A stretch of DNA of 64,000 bases from Diatrype stigma (Eukaryota > Ascomycota > Sordariomycetes > Xylariales > Diatrypaceae). The stretch is taken from positions 1-64,000 of the forward strand of contig JAKJXP020000163.1 in NCBI GenBank assembly GCA_022225965.2, read 5' to 3'. Within the stretch, counting starts at the first letter, position 1. The number at the start of each line of letters is the position of its first letter. The notes below the pieces were generated by a model that had not been told where the DNA came from, made no database searches, and saw only the letters and a program-made list of their open reading frames with translations. Positions 1 to 12,069 of this stretch are shown piece by piece. The position numbers and the translations under genes are program-made.

Positions 1-822
1 ATACTTGAATAACTACCTTTATATACGTCTGCTTAACCTTACTTAGTGCCTATTTATTCCACTGCTACATCCGTATTATCTAATACAGTATAACCATATA
101 CCGTATAATCTTATAATGGACAACCATCAGGACCCATTGGGCACAAGGTACAGCTAGAAATTGAGGGCTTCAATAATGATAAGTATAGGGTGACAACCAA
201 GCGATAAACAGTGCCTCGTACATTCAAGTGGATCTTCCCCATGGCTGCAGGGATACATACATTTGCATAACAGTATACGTAAAGCACTTCGCGAGAACAA
301 AATACTATCGCCACGATTTAGTCGTGGCGTAAGACATATTCACAGGTTGAATCACGCCCAATTGCTTGATGATATATAACGTGTCCACGTATTCTCAGGG
401 ATAGGGAACGTAAATAGTAGATATACTAAAAAAGGTCATAGAAAATGAGGCGGCAAGATTGTCCTTGCCTGCGATGACCTCGTATCCTTACCATGACACC
501 CTAGTCGTCACGACTCGGTAGGCAGGTTTACTACAAGGAAATAATCTTGAGTCTCTCGAGTCAAGGGTATATTCCAGACGTTGTTACACGTTATTCAAGT
601 AGCGCTGGCGATATTGGTTCAGCTAACCCCTGAGATCCAATATATTGTGCAGATGTGGAGCATGTTAGCCTATCGCTTGATTGACGGCGCGTGGGCGTGG
701 GGTAAGATAGCTGCCTGAAAACTAACCTATCGTATAGGGTTTATGTGTTGGATTCTCACCTATCCATCCCCTGACAAACATGCACTTTCCGTTAGGGTCC
801 CAATCACCCATTCAATCATACA
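1..822. other. Intergenic, no gene seen
   Basis: Ordinary AT/GC-mixed sequence without a convincing reading frame on either strand; the only ORFs are under 70 codons and lack recognisable features. The last part is the upstream region of the HD-domain gene. No clear promoter motif can be singled out. Confidence 0.6.
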
Positions 823-1872
823 ATGGCCTCTACCTTCAAAACGGGTCTTTTCCAAACCCTCGACCGCCCAGCCAAAGACCAAGTCATCATCGACGATGTC
901 ATCTACGGTAAACACACAATCTCAGAGCCGGTGCTCGTAGAGCTGCTCCAATCACCGGCTGTCGCTCGTCTCGCCGGAGTCCATCAGCACGGCATCTCGG
1001 GCCTCCTAGGCCTGACGCCGAAGATGACGCGCCTAGAGCACTGCATCGGGGCTTTCCTCCTGGTGCGCATCGTGGGCGCGGAGCTGGACGAGCAGGTGGC
1101 AGCGCTCCTGCACGACATCAGCCACACGACGATGAGCCACGTGGTCGACTTCGCGCTCTCGGCGCCCGGGGAGAGCTACCACGAGAAGCACAAGGCGCGG
1201 TACGTCCAGACCACCGAGATCCCCGCCATACTCACCCGGCACGGCTTCGGAGACCTGAAGCCGCTGGACGAGGAGCGGTATCCGCTGGTGGAGCAGCCGT
1301 CGCCCCACCTCTGCGCCGACAGGCTCGACTACGCGCTGCGCGATGTCGTCGGCCTCGGACACGTCAGCTTGGAGGATGCGCGGCGGCTCGTCGCTTCGGC
1401 GCTCAGGGCGCTTCCCAGCGCCACGTCCCCGGACCGCCTGCTCGTGCTGCAGGACCAGCAGCTGGCGCTGCTTCTCGCCCGGGGCTACATGGCGTGCGAC
1501 CGAGACGTGTGGGGCAACCCGGCACACGGCGATCTATACACGCGGACGGCAGAGCTCATGAAGTCGCTCATAAAGGGAGGTGGTGTGCGGGAGGAGGAGC
1601 TGTGGACCTTGTCGGACGAGGAGTTCTGGGCCAAGATGCGGCAGGCGGCCGATGCGCAGGGGAGGGAGGCTATGGATAGGCTGGAGTCTGAAGGCCTTCC
1701 CGACGAAGCGGGACTGCCGCTCCCGGCCAATGCGAAGGTCCGCACGATAGATCCCGACATATACACGGCGTCGTCTGGTGGCGAGGCCCAGCCTTTGTCG
1801 GTCCTGGTGCCCGACTATGCGACTGAGAGAGAACAGTATGTCCTTGCGCGCCGAGCATTGTATTCATTATAG
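823..1872 (+). CDS. HD-domain metal-dependent phosphohydrolase
   Basis: Single-exon, GC-rich gene for a 349-residue protein. The HD-superfamily signature is visible in order: H73 in a TRLEHCIG context, the H97-D98 doublet in LLHDISH, and a late Asp in ADRLDYALRD (D166 or D169). The layout (RxEH, then HDxSHxxxSH, then DRLDY) resembles the SAMHD1/bacterial dGTPase-like branch, whose members hydrolyse phosphoester bonds, often of (d)NTPs, with bound metal. The substrate here is not known. The C-terminal third (about 210-349) has no recognised domain. There is no signal peptide or membrane segment, so it is probably cytosolic. The chosen ATG starts the only long frame and sits in a purine-rich context (acaATGG). 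Family-level call is firm; biochemical role is inference. Confidence 0.85.
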   Translation: MASTFKTGLFQTLDRPAKDQVIIDDVIYGKHTISEPVLVELLQSPAVARLAGVHQHGISGLLGLTPKMTRLEHCIGAFLLVRIVGAELDEQVAALLHDISHTTMSHVVDFALSAPGESYHEKHKARYVQTTEIPAILTRHGFGDLKPLDEERYPLVEQPSPHLCADRLDYALRDVVGLGHVSLEDARRLVASALRALPSATSPDRLLVLQDQQLALLLARGYMACDRDVWGNPAHGDLYTRTAELMKSLIKGGGVREEELWTLSDEEFWAKMRQAADAQGREAMDRLESEGLPDEAGLPLPANAKVRTIDPDIYTASSGGEAQPLSVLVPDYATEREQYVLARRALYSL

Positions 1873-2969
1873 CCCCATGGTAAGGTATTCTGAGCTTCCC
1901 GGGCTCGCTTATACTTGCTAAGCATCTCTGCATATGCCCATCTCCTCATTAAACACTCCAGTCGAAATATCCGAAGCTTTACTATTAGGATGGCTTTCTT
2001 AGTGGATACATGATAGATAGCGCTATACGAGAAAACTACGGTTGGACGGGCTTCGTCGGCGACGAATGTCAATACGGACAATTGCGGTAATCAGGACGTA
2101 CACCTATTCCCATCGCATCTTGCTCATAGAAGTGCAGCTCATATACGAAGTAGATGCATATGCATGGCCAAGAAACACATTGAAGTTTAGACGGGCTACA
2201 GGTTACCAACATGAGACGAAACCTACTTGATCCGGGGCACCTATAAGCAAAAAACGGTGAAGCCGCTACACAAATTGGCCTTATTATCTGTCTATGGAAA
2301 CATCCAAATCGCTGCTATGGATGTCCAGAACCACAGACTTACTTAAAGAGGGAATCCCATGTTCAGTCTAGCGTCCTTGCATCAGGAATTACAGGGATCA
2401 AGCTCCGGTCTTTAATACTGGAGTTCCAGGTCATTAACTAGATATTGGGGAGTTCAGTTTACTATTACCCTATTTCCTTAGTAACTAGTAATTATGATAT
2501 AAGCAAGTACTAGCAGAGCGCCGTGTGGTCATCACAATACCTACATATGTACATGTAGTAAACCCTCTTAGAAGCACCGGCGCAACGGGCATACTGTACA
2601 GGTGACGTTTTTGTTTGACAGCCCGGACATTCTCTCCGGATCTCGTTCCCTTCGGTGGGGCCGGCCTCTACTTACGCCCGTTACCTAACCACCATCCAAT
2701 CAAGGCAGGCAATTCAGATAGCTCTCCACTATGATGTTATGCTTCGACTTGCCATAGGCTGGCTACCTGCTGCTGGCTAACGAGAGCTCTTTGGCTTTTG
2801 GCATATTTCGTCATGACTTCGTCGCAACTGCATGTTCGTGGGAAAAGGTTGTTCTTTTTTCCTAACTGTACACTGTATGTAGCTACCTACCTAGGTTATA
2901 ACATGCAACTCTCACTTCCTTTACACCTGCAATATCGGAACATGCATCCAGGCAAACACAAATCCAAAT
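1873..2969. other. Intergenic region
   Basis: About 1.1 kb between the HD gene and the dehydrogenase. No ORF over 90 codons, and none looks real. It contains the 3' flank of the HD gene and the presumed promoter of the dehydrogenase. Confidence 0.6.
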
Positions 2970-4152
2970 ATGTCACACGTCATGATCTCATCTGTTACTC
3001 GCGGGGTTTCCCACCATAAGAAACGAATTGGCAGTCTCGTTTTCCGTGCTGCTGCTGCCAGTTCTCTTCAACCTTCCACAACCCAGCAACTGCTACAGAC
3101 TCCCACAACTTCATCTACAGCATTCTCATCGAGGTCACTACACCCAGTATTCCAGCAATCAGTCAGAATGGTTTCCAACAGTGCAAATGCAGCGTTTGCC
3201 GCTGACAAGCTCTTCTCCCTGAAGGGCAAGGTCGCCCTTGTCACTGGTAAGTCGCTAAAAGACTTCTGACGCCCCTCCTTCCCATCTGCGTCGTGCGAGA
3301 TGATTCCCTTTCCTTCTTTATTTACTAATGCTTTCTCCAGGTGGCGGTTCCGGAATCGGCCTCATGGCCACACAAGCACTCGTGTCGAACGGTGCCAAGG
3401 TCTATATCACGGGCCGAACCAAGGAGAAGCTGGACACCGTAGTCGAAAAGTATTCGGAGGGTAGCGGCTCCATCATCCCGATCCAGTGCGACGTGTCGGA
3501 CAAGTCGCAGATCGCCAGCCTCGTCAAAGAGATCTCCTCAAAGGAAGAGTGCCTCTGCATTCTGATCAACAACGCGGGGATCAGCGGGAACACATTCCAG
3601 ACGGAGGCCGAGTCGGCTTCGGAGATGAAGGCGAACCTGTTCGACGACCCGAAGGCCACGTTCGAGGACTGGACCGATGTGTACCGCACCAACGTGCCGC
3701 AGCTCTTCTTCATGACGACCGCGTTCCTTCCGCTTCTGCAGAAGTCGACGGACCGGCACCCGGGCTGGTCGGCCGCCGTGATCAACGTCAGCTCCATCAG
3801 CGGCCTGGTCAAGACCTCCCAGCACCACTTCGCGTACAACGCGTCCAAGGCGGCCGCGATCCACCTGACGCGCATGCTCGCCACCGAGATCGCCCAGGGC
3901 AACCGCCTGCGCATCCGCGTCAACTCCATCGCCCCCGGCGTCTTCCCCAGCGAGATGACCACCGGCGGCGAGAGCGGCGGCGACCAGAAGAGCCACATCG
4001 AGCGCGAGAAGTACGCGGAGAAGGTGCCCGCCCGCCGCCCCGGCAAGGACGAGGACATGGCCCAGACAATGCTCTTCGTTGCGGCGAACCAGTACCTGAA
4101 CGGTCAGACGGTCGTGGTGGACGGCGGGTATACCATCGCGGCTGGAGAGTAA
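2970..4152 (+). CDS. Short-chain dehydrogenase/reductase (RhlG/FabG-like), two exons
   Basis: Exon 1 is 2970-3246 and exon 2 is 3341-4152, joined through a split Gly codon to give 362 residues. Splicing creates the NAD(P)-binding motif T92-G93-x3-G97-x-G99. NNAG is at 169-172, catalytic Ser near 244, and YxxxK at Y258/K262, with the C-terminal VDGGY typical of classical SDRs. Fungal homologues of this type are usually named after rhamnolipid-synthesis 3-oxoacyl-ACP reductase (RhlG-like); the true substrate is unknown. Residues 1-66 before a second Met (M67, nt 3168) are rich in Ser, Thr, Arg and Ala and nearly free of acids, like a mitochondrial presequence. Starting at M67 gives a 296-residue cytosolic form of normal SDR length. 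Which start is used, or whether both are, cannot be settled here. Confidence 0.9.
3247..3340 (+). other. Intron of the short-chain dehydrogenase gene
   Basis: 94-nt intron with donor GTAAGT, branch-like TTTACTAAT and acceptor CTCCAG. It contains in-frame stops, and its removal restores the Rossmann glycine motif across the junction. Confidence 0.93.
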
Positions 4153-6422
4153 TCGCTTAGGTCTTGCGCGCTTTGGAGCGCCGCCCGAAACACAACCAAT
4201 GTAAGATTATTAGCAGGGGCACGATGAGGAGGGGCACAACTGTGTCGTCCCAAAAAAAATGGTATGCACTGCAGTTGGAGGAGGATTGTCCCTCATTGCT
4301 GCGTGTCGATTATCTAGAAGCTTGAGCTTTTGCAGGTGTCGTAAATGTACTTTTAAGATTCTCGACGGTTGATACCACCGCATCGCAACGGATTGCGGTT
4401 GACTTTTCAAGATCCCTTCGCCAGGCTTCAAAGAACCCAGGTGTAACTACTTCGTGTCCTGATCTTACCTCAGTGAAACCATAGGCTCGCGCTCTACAAT
4501 TCCGCCCCCCTACCCCTCTTCCAGGAGCAGTACTAGTAGGTAAGTGCTTCCTGGTTGTTCGACCTGCTGTGCCTGCTCATGGCGCTTCTGTGTTCTGTTT
4601 CTACGGCGCCTCATCCCACCCGGGCAGTGTCCGTAGTCCCCGGGTCCGCTCCGGCTGACGGAGCTCTGCGGGACCGTGGACGCCTTGAACGTCGTGCTTT
4701 CGGTGGATCTCTGGCCTCTAATCTGATCTGATCTATCCGGATGGAAGTGGGGCTATGTTACAAGATTATATGTGCGTGTTTTTCAATAATAAAGAGTTTG
4801 GTGAGTATAAGATAGGAGACGTTGATGAGTTTTGTTCTGGGTGATACTGGTAAGTAAGCAGGACGGGGGAAAGGGACGGGGGTACGTGATAGGGTCTGCA
4901 ATCTTAAGTTGGTGAGCTAACTAGGGGGTTGACCATAATGTATATTCGCTCTTCTATCCGGTGAAAGAACGAAAGTTGCTATATAGGTATTCTCTATATA
5001 CTAATGTCTGGACCCTAATCTACCTACCTACCGTGGTCCATTGAGATCATAGTATGCAAACCGGTATCGTGATTCATGTTGCTTACAGCTGACCTACGCT
5101 CCGAAAGTGCCATTTTCATAATAACTAACGTGTTCCAGGCCTATCTGTATGCGTATGTATGTTGTATGTACGTTGTATGCAGGTCGACAGCAAGCATCCA
5201 TGGGTGGATGGAACCTGGAATTCCCCGATTCTCCATCCCGCTTTCCGGCAAATAACAAGAGCCCAAAATAACAACAATAAGGTTTTTTTAGGCTTTGTGG
5301 GTTAGCCCACATCGCCGATCCCGCCAGCATGCGGGCACGCTAAAGCAGGGACGGGGACGGCAACGGCTGCAATAGGAACGGCTAACTTACCTCCACTAGT
5401 TTCCCGTAGGGCTGGGATATCCCTTTTTCTTGGGGATTTGCATGTGAACATCCTACCTTGGCATTGGACCACTAGCTACCATGCACCACGATTTCACGAT
5501 ACCACCACACTGGAAGAGGGGGCAGAAGGGAAACAGAGGGGTCCATATGATAAGCAGCTGCATCCGTAAGCCTCTGACATCACATCACGGTCAAGCATGA
5601 CGAAAAAACACGGGTGGAGGAGAAAATCATATATTCGCCCGAGGGGCAATGTGTAAAAAGCGTTGCCCCACGTTCCTATCTGGACAAACGCTATGAACTC
5701 GTCCGAGTCAAGACTTGTTGTCAGCCTGACTAAATAACTCCGTGATAATTCCCTTGCTCATCCCGTAGTCAAAGATGGCCCTCTGGTCATAACTCGCTGG
5801 TAAAGTTGGTATCCCGTGTGTTGCCATAAGAACGCTAGGCCCATGTCAATCTATTGGACCTTGAAAAAGCAAAGCAACGCCGTCCATGATGCAATGGTAG
5901 TCTCGATGGAACCGCCAACCTAACCCGGACCTAGACCCGACCGACCGAAAAAAGCAAAGTATCATGTAATGATGCTGACCCGAAAACTATCTAAAGAAAT
6001 CGTGTATGTGGAGTGGAGTGACCTTGGGGAGAGGAATCCGCACACTCCGGGTATCATTGTATGAGTTCCCCGATGCTGTGGTGTATCTGAACCAGACATG
6101 CATTATGTGATGTCGCTGGAATAACCATTGGTCCATTGAAAGGATCAGGTCCTGGACCGACAACCGACAAAAAAGAAAACGTAAAGACCGCTAGGACCAA
6201 TCAAATTTGATGGCCAGTGCATGGACAGTGGACCTGCCGAAAGCAAGCAAGCAAGGTTGTAGCAAAATTGAGCTGATGTGAGGAAGATGCGTAAATCAAT
6301 GAAAGCATCGAACATCATCAGATCCCCAAACGTTATGGGAAGTAATACGGCAATTAATGCCGTGATCCATACCGGATGGACCTACGATCGATCGGCATTC
6401 TTGGGCATTCTGCGCAGGTGAC
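4153..6422. other. Intergenic region between convergent genes
   Basis: About 2.3 kb between the 3' ends of the dehydrogenase (+) and the SWIRM gene (-). No credible coding frame. A GC-rich imperfect stem around 4,640-4,680 was seen but cannot be assigned to a known RNA. Confidence 0.55.
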
Positions 6423-7772
6423 TTATATGTACCGTTGCATCCAGTCCTTGTCGAGCCAGCCGACTTTCTCGAAAGCTGTCCAGAGCTTAGATGCCTTGTT
6501 GACATCGATCTTGCAGGCTTGCTGCGCATCCGTCTTGCGAAACTCTTTGCCCACACGAAGGCATTCAAGGCGTCTGATAAACATCCGTCTCTTGCTTGTC
6601 AAGTAGGTAGCGCAGTCGAGCCGAAGGTTTGCTGCCAGAGAGACTTCGTCCGGGTGCAGGAGGTGTCGGTGAGCGTCACCGCTAAGATCAATCGGAGCAC
6701 CCTTCCAGTCCACCTTCAAACTATTTGGCTTATTCGGAAGGGAGCTCGTGGGCGGGCAGTAATTCGGGAGTGATTCAAAGTCCTTGTCTTCTCTGTTCGG
6801 GGCTACCATGCGGCGTGAGGACTGGTCGGGCGCAGGGCTAACCCTGTGGGCTACCGAAATGCTAGGTGCTGCCGGCAGGTTGGATCGAATGGGACGGGGC
6901 GGAGAGACATTCTTGGAAACCTTGGCGGGCTTGACAACCCGCTGCGCGTGTGTTCGAATCGGCTGTGGCTTAGCCGGCAGAATAGGCTGCAGCTTGAAAT
7001 GATTCCGTCGTGCACTAGCCTTTCTATCCGCAATCAACTGTGCGCGCTCCCGTAGCAGCCAGCCTTTCGGATCCTCGTTGTACTTTTTCATCACATCCGA
7101 CTTGAAGCTGAGCATTAGCTCATAGTGCTCCGGTCGAGGCGGTGTTGTGGACGTAAAAAGGGATGCTGGCCGCGCAACCAGATGGTCGTCCACGATGCGC
7201 TGGATGTCCTGGGAATCATCGTGGATGAACAATGGTTGCTGATGAGGCGAGCCAGTGATATCGTGGGCTGGATATAGAATGGGGTCTCTCGCGGGAGAAC
7301 GGCTAGTCGAGATCGTTGATCTAGCCATGTGGTCGGCGGCCTTAGTAGCCGGAGATATCGGCGGTGATAGCGGGGGAATTGGACCAGGAACCCGCCGAAC
7401 ATCCGATGTAGCTACTATTCCCTTCATGTTGTTCTCCTGCAAGAAAGACTCGAGACGAGGTGGCTCTGGGGGCGACATGAGATTGCTGATATCCAGAAGT
7501 TTCTTGTTGGACTCCATTTGCTCCGGCGAATTCGATTTTAATGTCGATGTCGATGTCGATGTCGATGTCGGTGTCGGTGTCGGTGTCGATGCCGGATTTG
7601 ATGCAGTGGGCGGCATAACTGTAGACTTGATGAATTGTGAGGAGAATGGCGGCAATGAATTGGATGACTTGGATGACTTGGATGGTTTGGATGATTTGAA
7701 TGATTTGTATTGGTGAAGAGGATGTTGTGAAGATGTTGGTTTGTCAGCCATGTACAGGCAGCCGGTATACAC
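6423..7772 (-). CDS. SWIRM-domain protein, Fun19/Laf1-Laf2 type
   Basis: Uninterrupted frame of 449 residues; a second Met at residue 8 (nt 7751) is an equally good start. The N-terminal 350 residues are low-complexity and basic (Ser/Lys blocks, PT and ST dipeptide runs, Pro-rich patches). The C-terminal 95 residues (about 354-449) form a SWIRM domain, recognised by LLHPDEVSLAANLRL, the SKRRMF segment and the very conserved KTDAQQACKIDVNKASKLW. This arrangement matches yeast Fun19 and fission yeast Laf1/Laf2, the latter being factors associated with the Clr6 histone deacetylase. A nuclear chromatin role is therefore the best inference. The STSTST run is encoded by a GTCGAT/GTCGGT hexanucleotide microsatellite (7541-7592) and the SKSSK run by 9-nt repeats (7661-7707), so both may vary in length between strains. 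Confidence 0.88.
   Translation of the reverse strand: MYTGCLYMADKPTSSQHPLHQYKSFKSSKPSKSSKSSNSLPPFSSQFIKSTVMPPTASNPASTPTPTPTSTSTSTSTLKSNSPEQMESNKKLLDISNLMSPPEPPRLESFLQENNMKGIVATSDVRRVPGPIPPLSPPISPATKAADHMARSTISTSRSPARDPILYPAHDITGSPHQQPLFIHDDSQDIQRIVDDHLVARPASLFTSTTPPRPEHYELMLSFKSDVMKKYNEDPKGWLLRERAQLIADRKASARRNHFKLQPILPAKPQPIRTHAQRVVKPAKVSKNVSPPRPIRSNLPAAPSISVAHRVSPAPDQSSRRMVAPNREDKDFESLPNYCPPTSSLPNKPNSLKVDWKGAPIDLSGDAHRHLLHPDEVSLAANLRLDCATYLTSKRRMFIRRLECLRVGKEFRKTDAQQACKIDVNKASKLWTAFEKVGWLDKDWMQRYI
7541..7592. repeat. GTCGAT/GTCGGT hexanucleotide microsatellite inside a gene
   Basis: Tandem GTCGAT units followed by GTCGGT units; on the minus strand they encode the ST/PT dipeptide run of the SWIRM protein. 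The unit is a multiple of three, so length changes keep the frame. Confidence 0.95.
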
Positions 7773-8991
7773 CTCAGGTATAAGGCAGATTGGTAGGTAG
7801 AAGGTATAAGGTGAGTGTGAGTGGATGCTGGGCGGGTGGTGGCGAATGCGACAGGCAGAAACCTAAACTACGTTGAGTCGACTCAATTGGCGAATGAGCC
7901 ACCTGGAAATGAATCTAAACAGCGACCGTGCACGACGACCAGGAATTCCAATTCCGTTGCTTTCCTTTCCTTTCCAGCTGGTAGTGTTCGGTTGGGCTGC
8001 CGATGTGGGAAGAGGCGGGATACCTACTCGACTTAGACACACTTATACGCCAGGCATGTGTATGTATATATATGAGTGTCTGTCTACATGCGTATGTGCG
8101 CGTATGTGTATGTGTCTGCGCGTGGGTGTAAGTCAAGTCGGTGGTGGGGTTGGAGCCGACAGTTGGATTGGAAGTTAGAGGGAAGAAAGAGAGGGAAGAA
8201 AGAGAGGGAAGAAGTGTGCGACAGCTCAGCTTCTGGGTATGAAGCGTAAGGCAATAAATAGGACTGTTGTGTGCTCGTGCTGTAGATGCGCGTGGTCGTG
8301 GTCGTGGCCAAAGAGCATGCGCCGATGAATAACAATAGGAACCTTGGAACAATAGGTACCTATAGGCGAGGCAAGGCAAGCAGGCAAGCGAAGTATGCGT
8401 TATCAGCGATAGTCAATGCGGGAATGTGAATGTGAGTTGGTTGTTGCTTCGACATCCGGTACGCAGTAAACCATTGGCGAAGGGTTCCCAATCCAATCCA
8501 ATTCAATGCGATTCGATGCAATTCAATGGCAATCAAAAGCGGAAAGGCTGTCGGTTGGTTCGCAGGAAACAAACAAACAGGATGATGTGATGAATGGCCC
8601 TGGGCGGAGGGAGCAGCATAAATACCCTGATCGGAGATACCTGAGATAGCACAGGCTGATGATAGAGTTTATAAGTGGCAAACCACCGTCGACTTCGAGA
8701 CGCTTAATAATTCACTAAGGTACCAAAGTTCTGGCTTTCTGTAACATAAAACAAGAGCATTGAGCATTGATCTCTGTAGGTTCAAGAGTATCGGTAGCGT
8801 AAATTTAAATAGCTCCTACCAAGCAGCCTAAGTAGTTCACATGAGGAATTAGGAGGAAGATGGGAGAGGAGAAGAGAGGGAGGCCAGGCAGGCGAGGAGC
8901 GCCTACGAGAAGCGCCCTTCTTCAAGGTTCCTGTTGGGCGTGCCATTTCGCCGTATCCCAAGCTCCAAGCTCCCAAACGTGGATGTATCTT

Positions 8992-9050
8992 GCTGGTGGT
9001 GGTCTGGTGGTGGTGGTAGTGGTGGTAGTGGTGGTGCAATGGTGGTTGTG
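8992..9050. repeat. GGT/AGT trinucleotide microsatellite
   Basis: Imperfect tandem GGT with scattered AGT and GTT units in non-coding DNA. It produces spurious poly-Val and poly-His frames. Confidence 0.9.
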
Positions 9051-12031
9051 AGTGTCGACTGGTGGTTGTAACTTGTCGTAGTAGCAGTCGTAGTAGCAAT
9101 ACTTCCTACATACACTGGGCTAATGGTGTCGTCGAAAGAGTCACCCTCCCCTCCATGAGTACCCACCCAGTCACTGTCACTACCCCCGCTAGGCAGGGCA
9201 GACGCAGGCGTAGGACAGGGGTTGGACCCACTCCAGCAGGCTTATTTTTGGAGGCCGGGCAGGTACCCAAGTACCTATTGTCCCTGGTGCACTCTGGGAT
9301 CTTCGCTGTTGTACCTTTGATCCCAAAGTACTTCTGGGGTCGAAGAAGTGACACCGGATAGTCTCGGCCGCTGGCCAGTGATCCAGACGGAGATAGATCC
9401 GGTACGCAGTACCACCCCGAACTCCAGTATGCTCCAGCCCGGCAAAGGCAAAGACGAAGACACTTCCTTCAAGCTTCCTAGGGTTCAATGGCAAGACCCT
9501 CGGGGCTACGTCATTCAGGAATGATATACTAGGTGCACATGTGTATCTGATTTCTGCATGTAGGTAGGTACCTCCCTATGCATAGTCAATTGCACCCAGA
9601 GGCACCCAGAGGGTTCCTTGGTTGCACAATTGGTTCGTCAGTTACCAATACGATAGGCCGGGAATGTGTGATGCGAGTGACCAACATGCTTGTTTCAAGC
9701 CTGATTTCTAACTTGAAATGTTACTTGCTCGTGGTCTGCATATCAGAGATATCCCCAATTGCCCGACGACGGATGGCGGGGCTTACATACCTCTAAGTAT
9801 GTACACATAATCCCATCACATTGGATGTAACTGAACGAGGAATGTCCACACGCATCTCAATCTGAACTTATAACTTGCCTGCCAAAGTTTACCAAGTCTA
9901 GCACTTCTGAAAACTTCTCGGGACTTCTCAGGTACTAGATCAGGAGCCTATCTCACATAATTAGAATTCACCCTTAATCAATTTCCTCCCTGTTGTTACG
10001 AGCTTAAAGGGGACACTTGATTGTCGTTAATTGATCTCTTAGAATGCGTGAGACCAGAACCTTCCTGTTGGAATCCAAGCTTATCAAAGTATCCAGTGCT
10101 GTTATTAGCATTCGTACCTGACCTGATCGAGGCTATCCGCGAGCCGTGGCGATCTACACTAGCGTATGTGTACGTACGTATGTAGGTACGATGCCTCCAA
10201 CATCGAACGTTCTTTGATATGGCCAATACACATTGTACATACCCGAACTTGGTACATATGTGAACATCCAACGGTCCTGGAACCCAGAAGAGGCACACAC
10301 GTGTACGAAGTACAAGATGGTAGCGAGATTCACTATCAAACCTAACTCTCTCCCGGTGGTGCGAACATCGAACACCAATGGCGAGACTAAATTGAGGGGT
10401 TCAAGCTGACGATGCTACTGATCTGGAAGCGTAAATCAATTGAACTTGCAGATTGGGTATCAATTGTGGATTTGGCAGCAGAGTTGTCATTGGCATTAAC
10501 CGTTACGTACAGTAGAATCAACGGCCAAGTGTCTCGAAACACGTTTTGCTCTAACTCTCCACATCTGTGCCTCGTTATGTGCCCCAGAGCAAGGAGAGCT
10601 GGCTGGGGCAGATCAAAGGGGGACTCCCAATCGTTCATCCAAGATATGCCTACGTGCATAGTAGAAACAACTGTTGGATACGCAATCTGGCGAATATGAA
10701 GACGCCAGTTAGCGAACGTCACACTTGCTTCTATCTACATCGGCGCGAAGCCTTGCTATGTTGTGCAATTGATCGCATGCCTACATGCTTCGTATATTGG
10801 GGTGTCTGCTAGCTGCCGTAGTCTGTCTCCACTCGATGTAAAAATAACCATATCAGAAGAAAAGAGGCTGGCGGAGTTGCAACATGTCGCATGTTGGCAT
10901 TCCCGGGGAATTGCCCTAGAAATATAATAGGATTGATGCTCGTAGCGGCACGCCTATTTGAAAAATTTTACATACGCTCATCAGGTGCAGGCCTGGAGAC
11001 GATCTGAATTGAGTTTATCTGGAGCCGTGACCTCTCGGGTGGCTGACTGACTAATAAAGGGGCAGAGGGGCAGAGGGGAAACTCAGATGTGTGTCGTGCC
11101 GACGTGATGCAGCTACACGATCGAGGCTCAAAAGTGTATCTGAACTGTCACTCCGTCAGCCCCGTGCTGTAACTGTAACGTTGCCAAGACTTCAAGGTGC
11201 AGGCCGATGTGCAGGTGTACCTAACAGCATAACAGCAAACGCGGACCGCGGGCATCATGCCTCAGCAGGGATCATGCACGAGGCTTTGGAGACAGGCACG
11301 CGAACAGAGTGCGTGCCCTATCCTGCCTATCTAATCTACAGTGATCAAGGTTCTGTGAGACTTCATGGTTAGGCGTCAGTAACAACGTGTGGTTGTATCT
11401 GCAATTGGTTGATTAGGTCTTGATGATTTTGGTTCCAACGTCTTGATTAGTCGAACCATTACCATCTCTCTTTCAATCAACCGAACGAACCTTAGGATCC
11501 GGGAAATACGTGGCGAGCTCGGGGTTTCTTCGTCAATCTTGGTTAGCCTGGCTAATGGGAACTGCTTCGTCTAAGAATCAACGGGGTTCTTCCGCTGCAA
11601 CGGTCTGGACTGGAGAGATCTAACTCTTGGTAAGATGGTGAGATTCATCTAAGCTGGCAATCTCATACATGTCAGCATCAGAGAGCATGCATCTGCTCAC
11701 TTCCCCACTCATGCTGCATCGTCCGTCTTTCGAGGTGTCTGTTCATCCTGCGTTAGCACCGGGCCTGGGGGTGATGGATACTGTTATACGAAACAGATTG
11801 GCTGGGTTGAGCCCAGATGGGACGCCCCAGACCGTTCAGGCATCGCCACGAGAGCAATTAATACGTACAGACACGTAGACGAAACGAATTGTCCAATCAT
11901 GCGTAGACAGACTTACAACTCGAACAACGAGCGATTGGAAGTTTCAAGGTTGTTGGTCAGTGCTTGCTGAGAATGTCCACTCTGCCACTATATCTAAATC
12001 CGAAGAGGCTTGGTGCTCCGATGTTCCGCAT

Positions 12032-12069
12032 CCTGCTGCTGCTGCCGCTGCCGCTGCCGCTGCCGCTGT
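12032..12069. repeat. CTG/CCGCTG microsatellite
   Basis: Short CTG triplets followed by about four CCGCTG units in otherwise non-coding sequence. Confidence 0.85.

Noticed and set aside
1033..1527. 164-codon minus-strand frame opposite the HD-domain gene
   Set aside because: Shadow of a GC-rich gene; the plus frame has the conserved HD motifs, the minus frame has none.
3402..4160. Minus-strand 218- and 152-codon frames and a plus-strand 224-codon frame over the dehydrogenase
   Set aside because: All overlap the SDR exon and are Arg/Gly/Pro-rich translations of its other frames.
4630..4690. GC-rich imperfect hairpin considered as a structured RNA
   Set aside because: Stem has bulges, no match to a known RNA family that I can recognise, and no supporting context.
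6784..7716. Plus-strand frames with VDVDVG repeats
   Set aside because: Antisense reading of the microsatellite inside the SWIRM gene.
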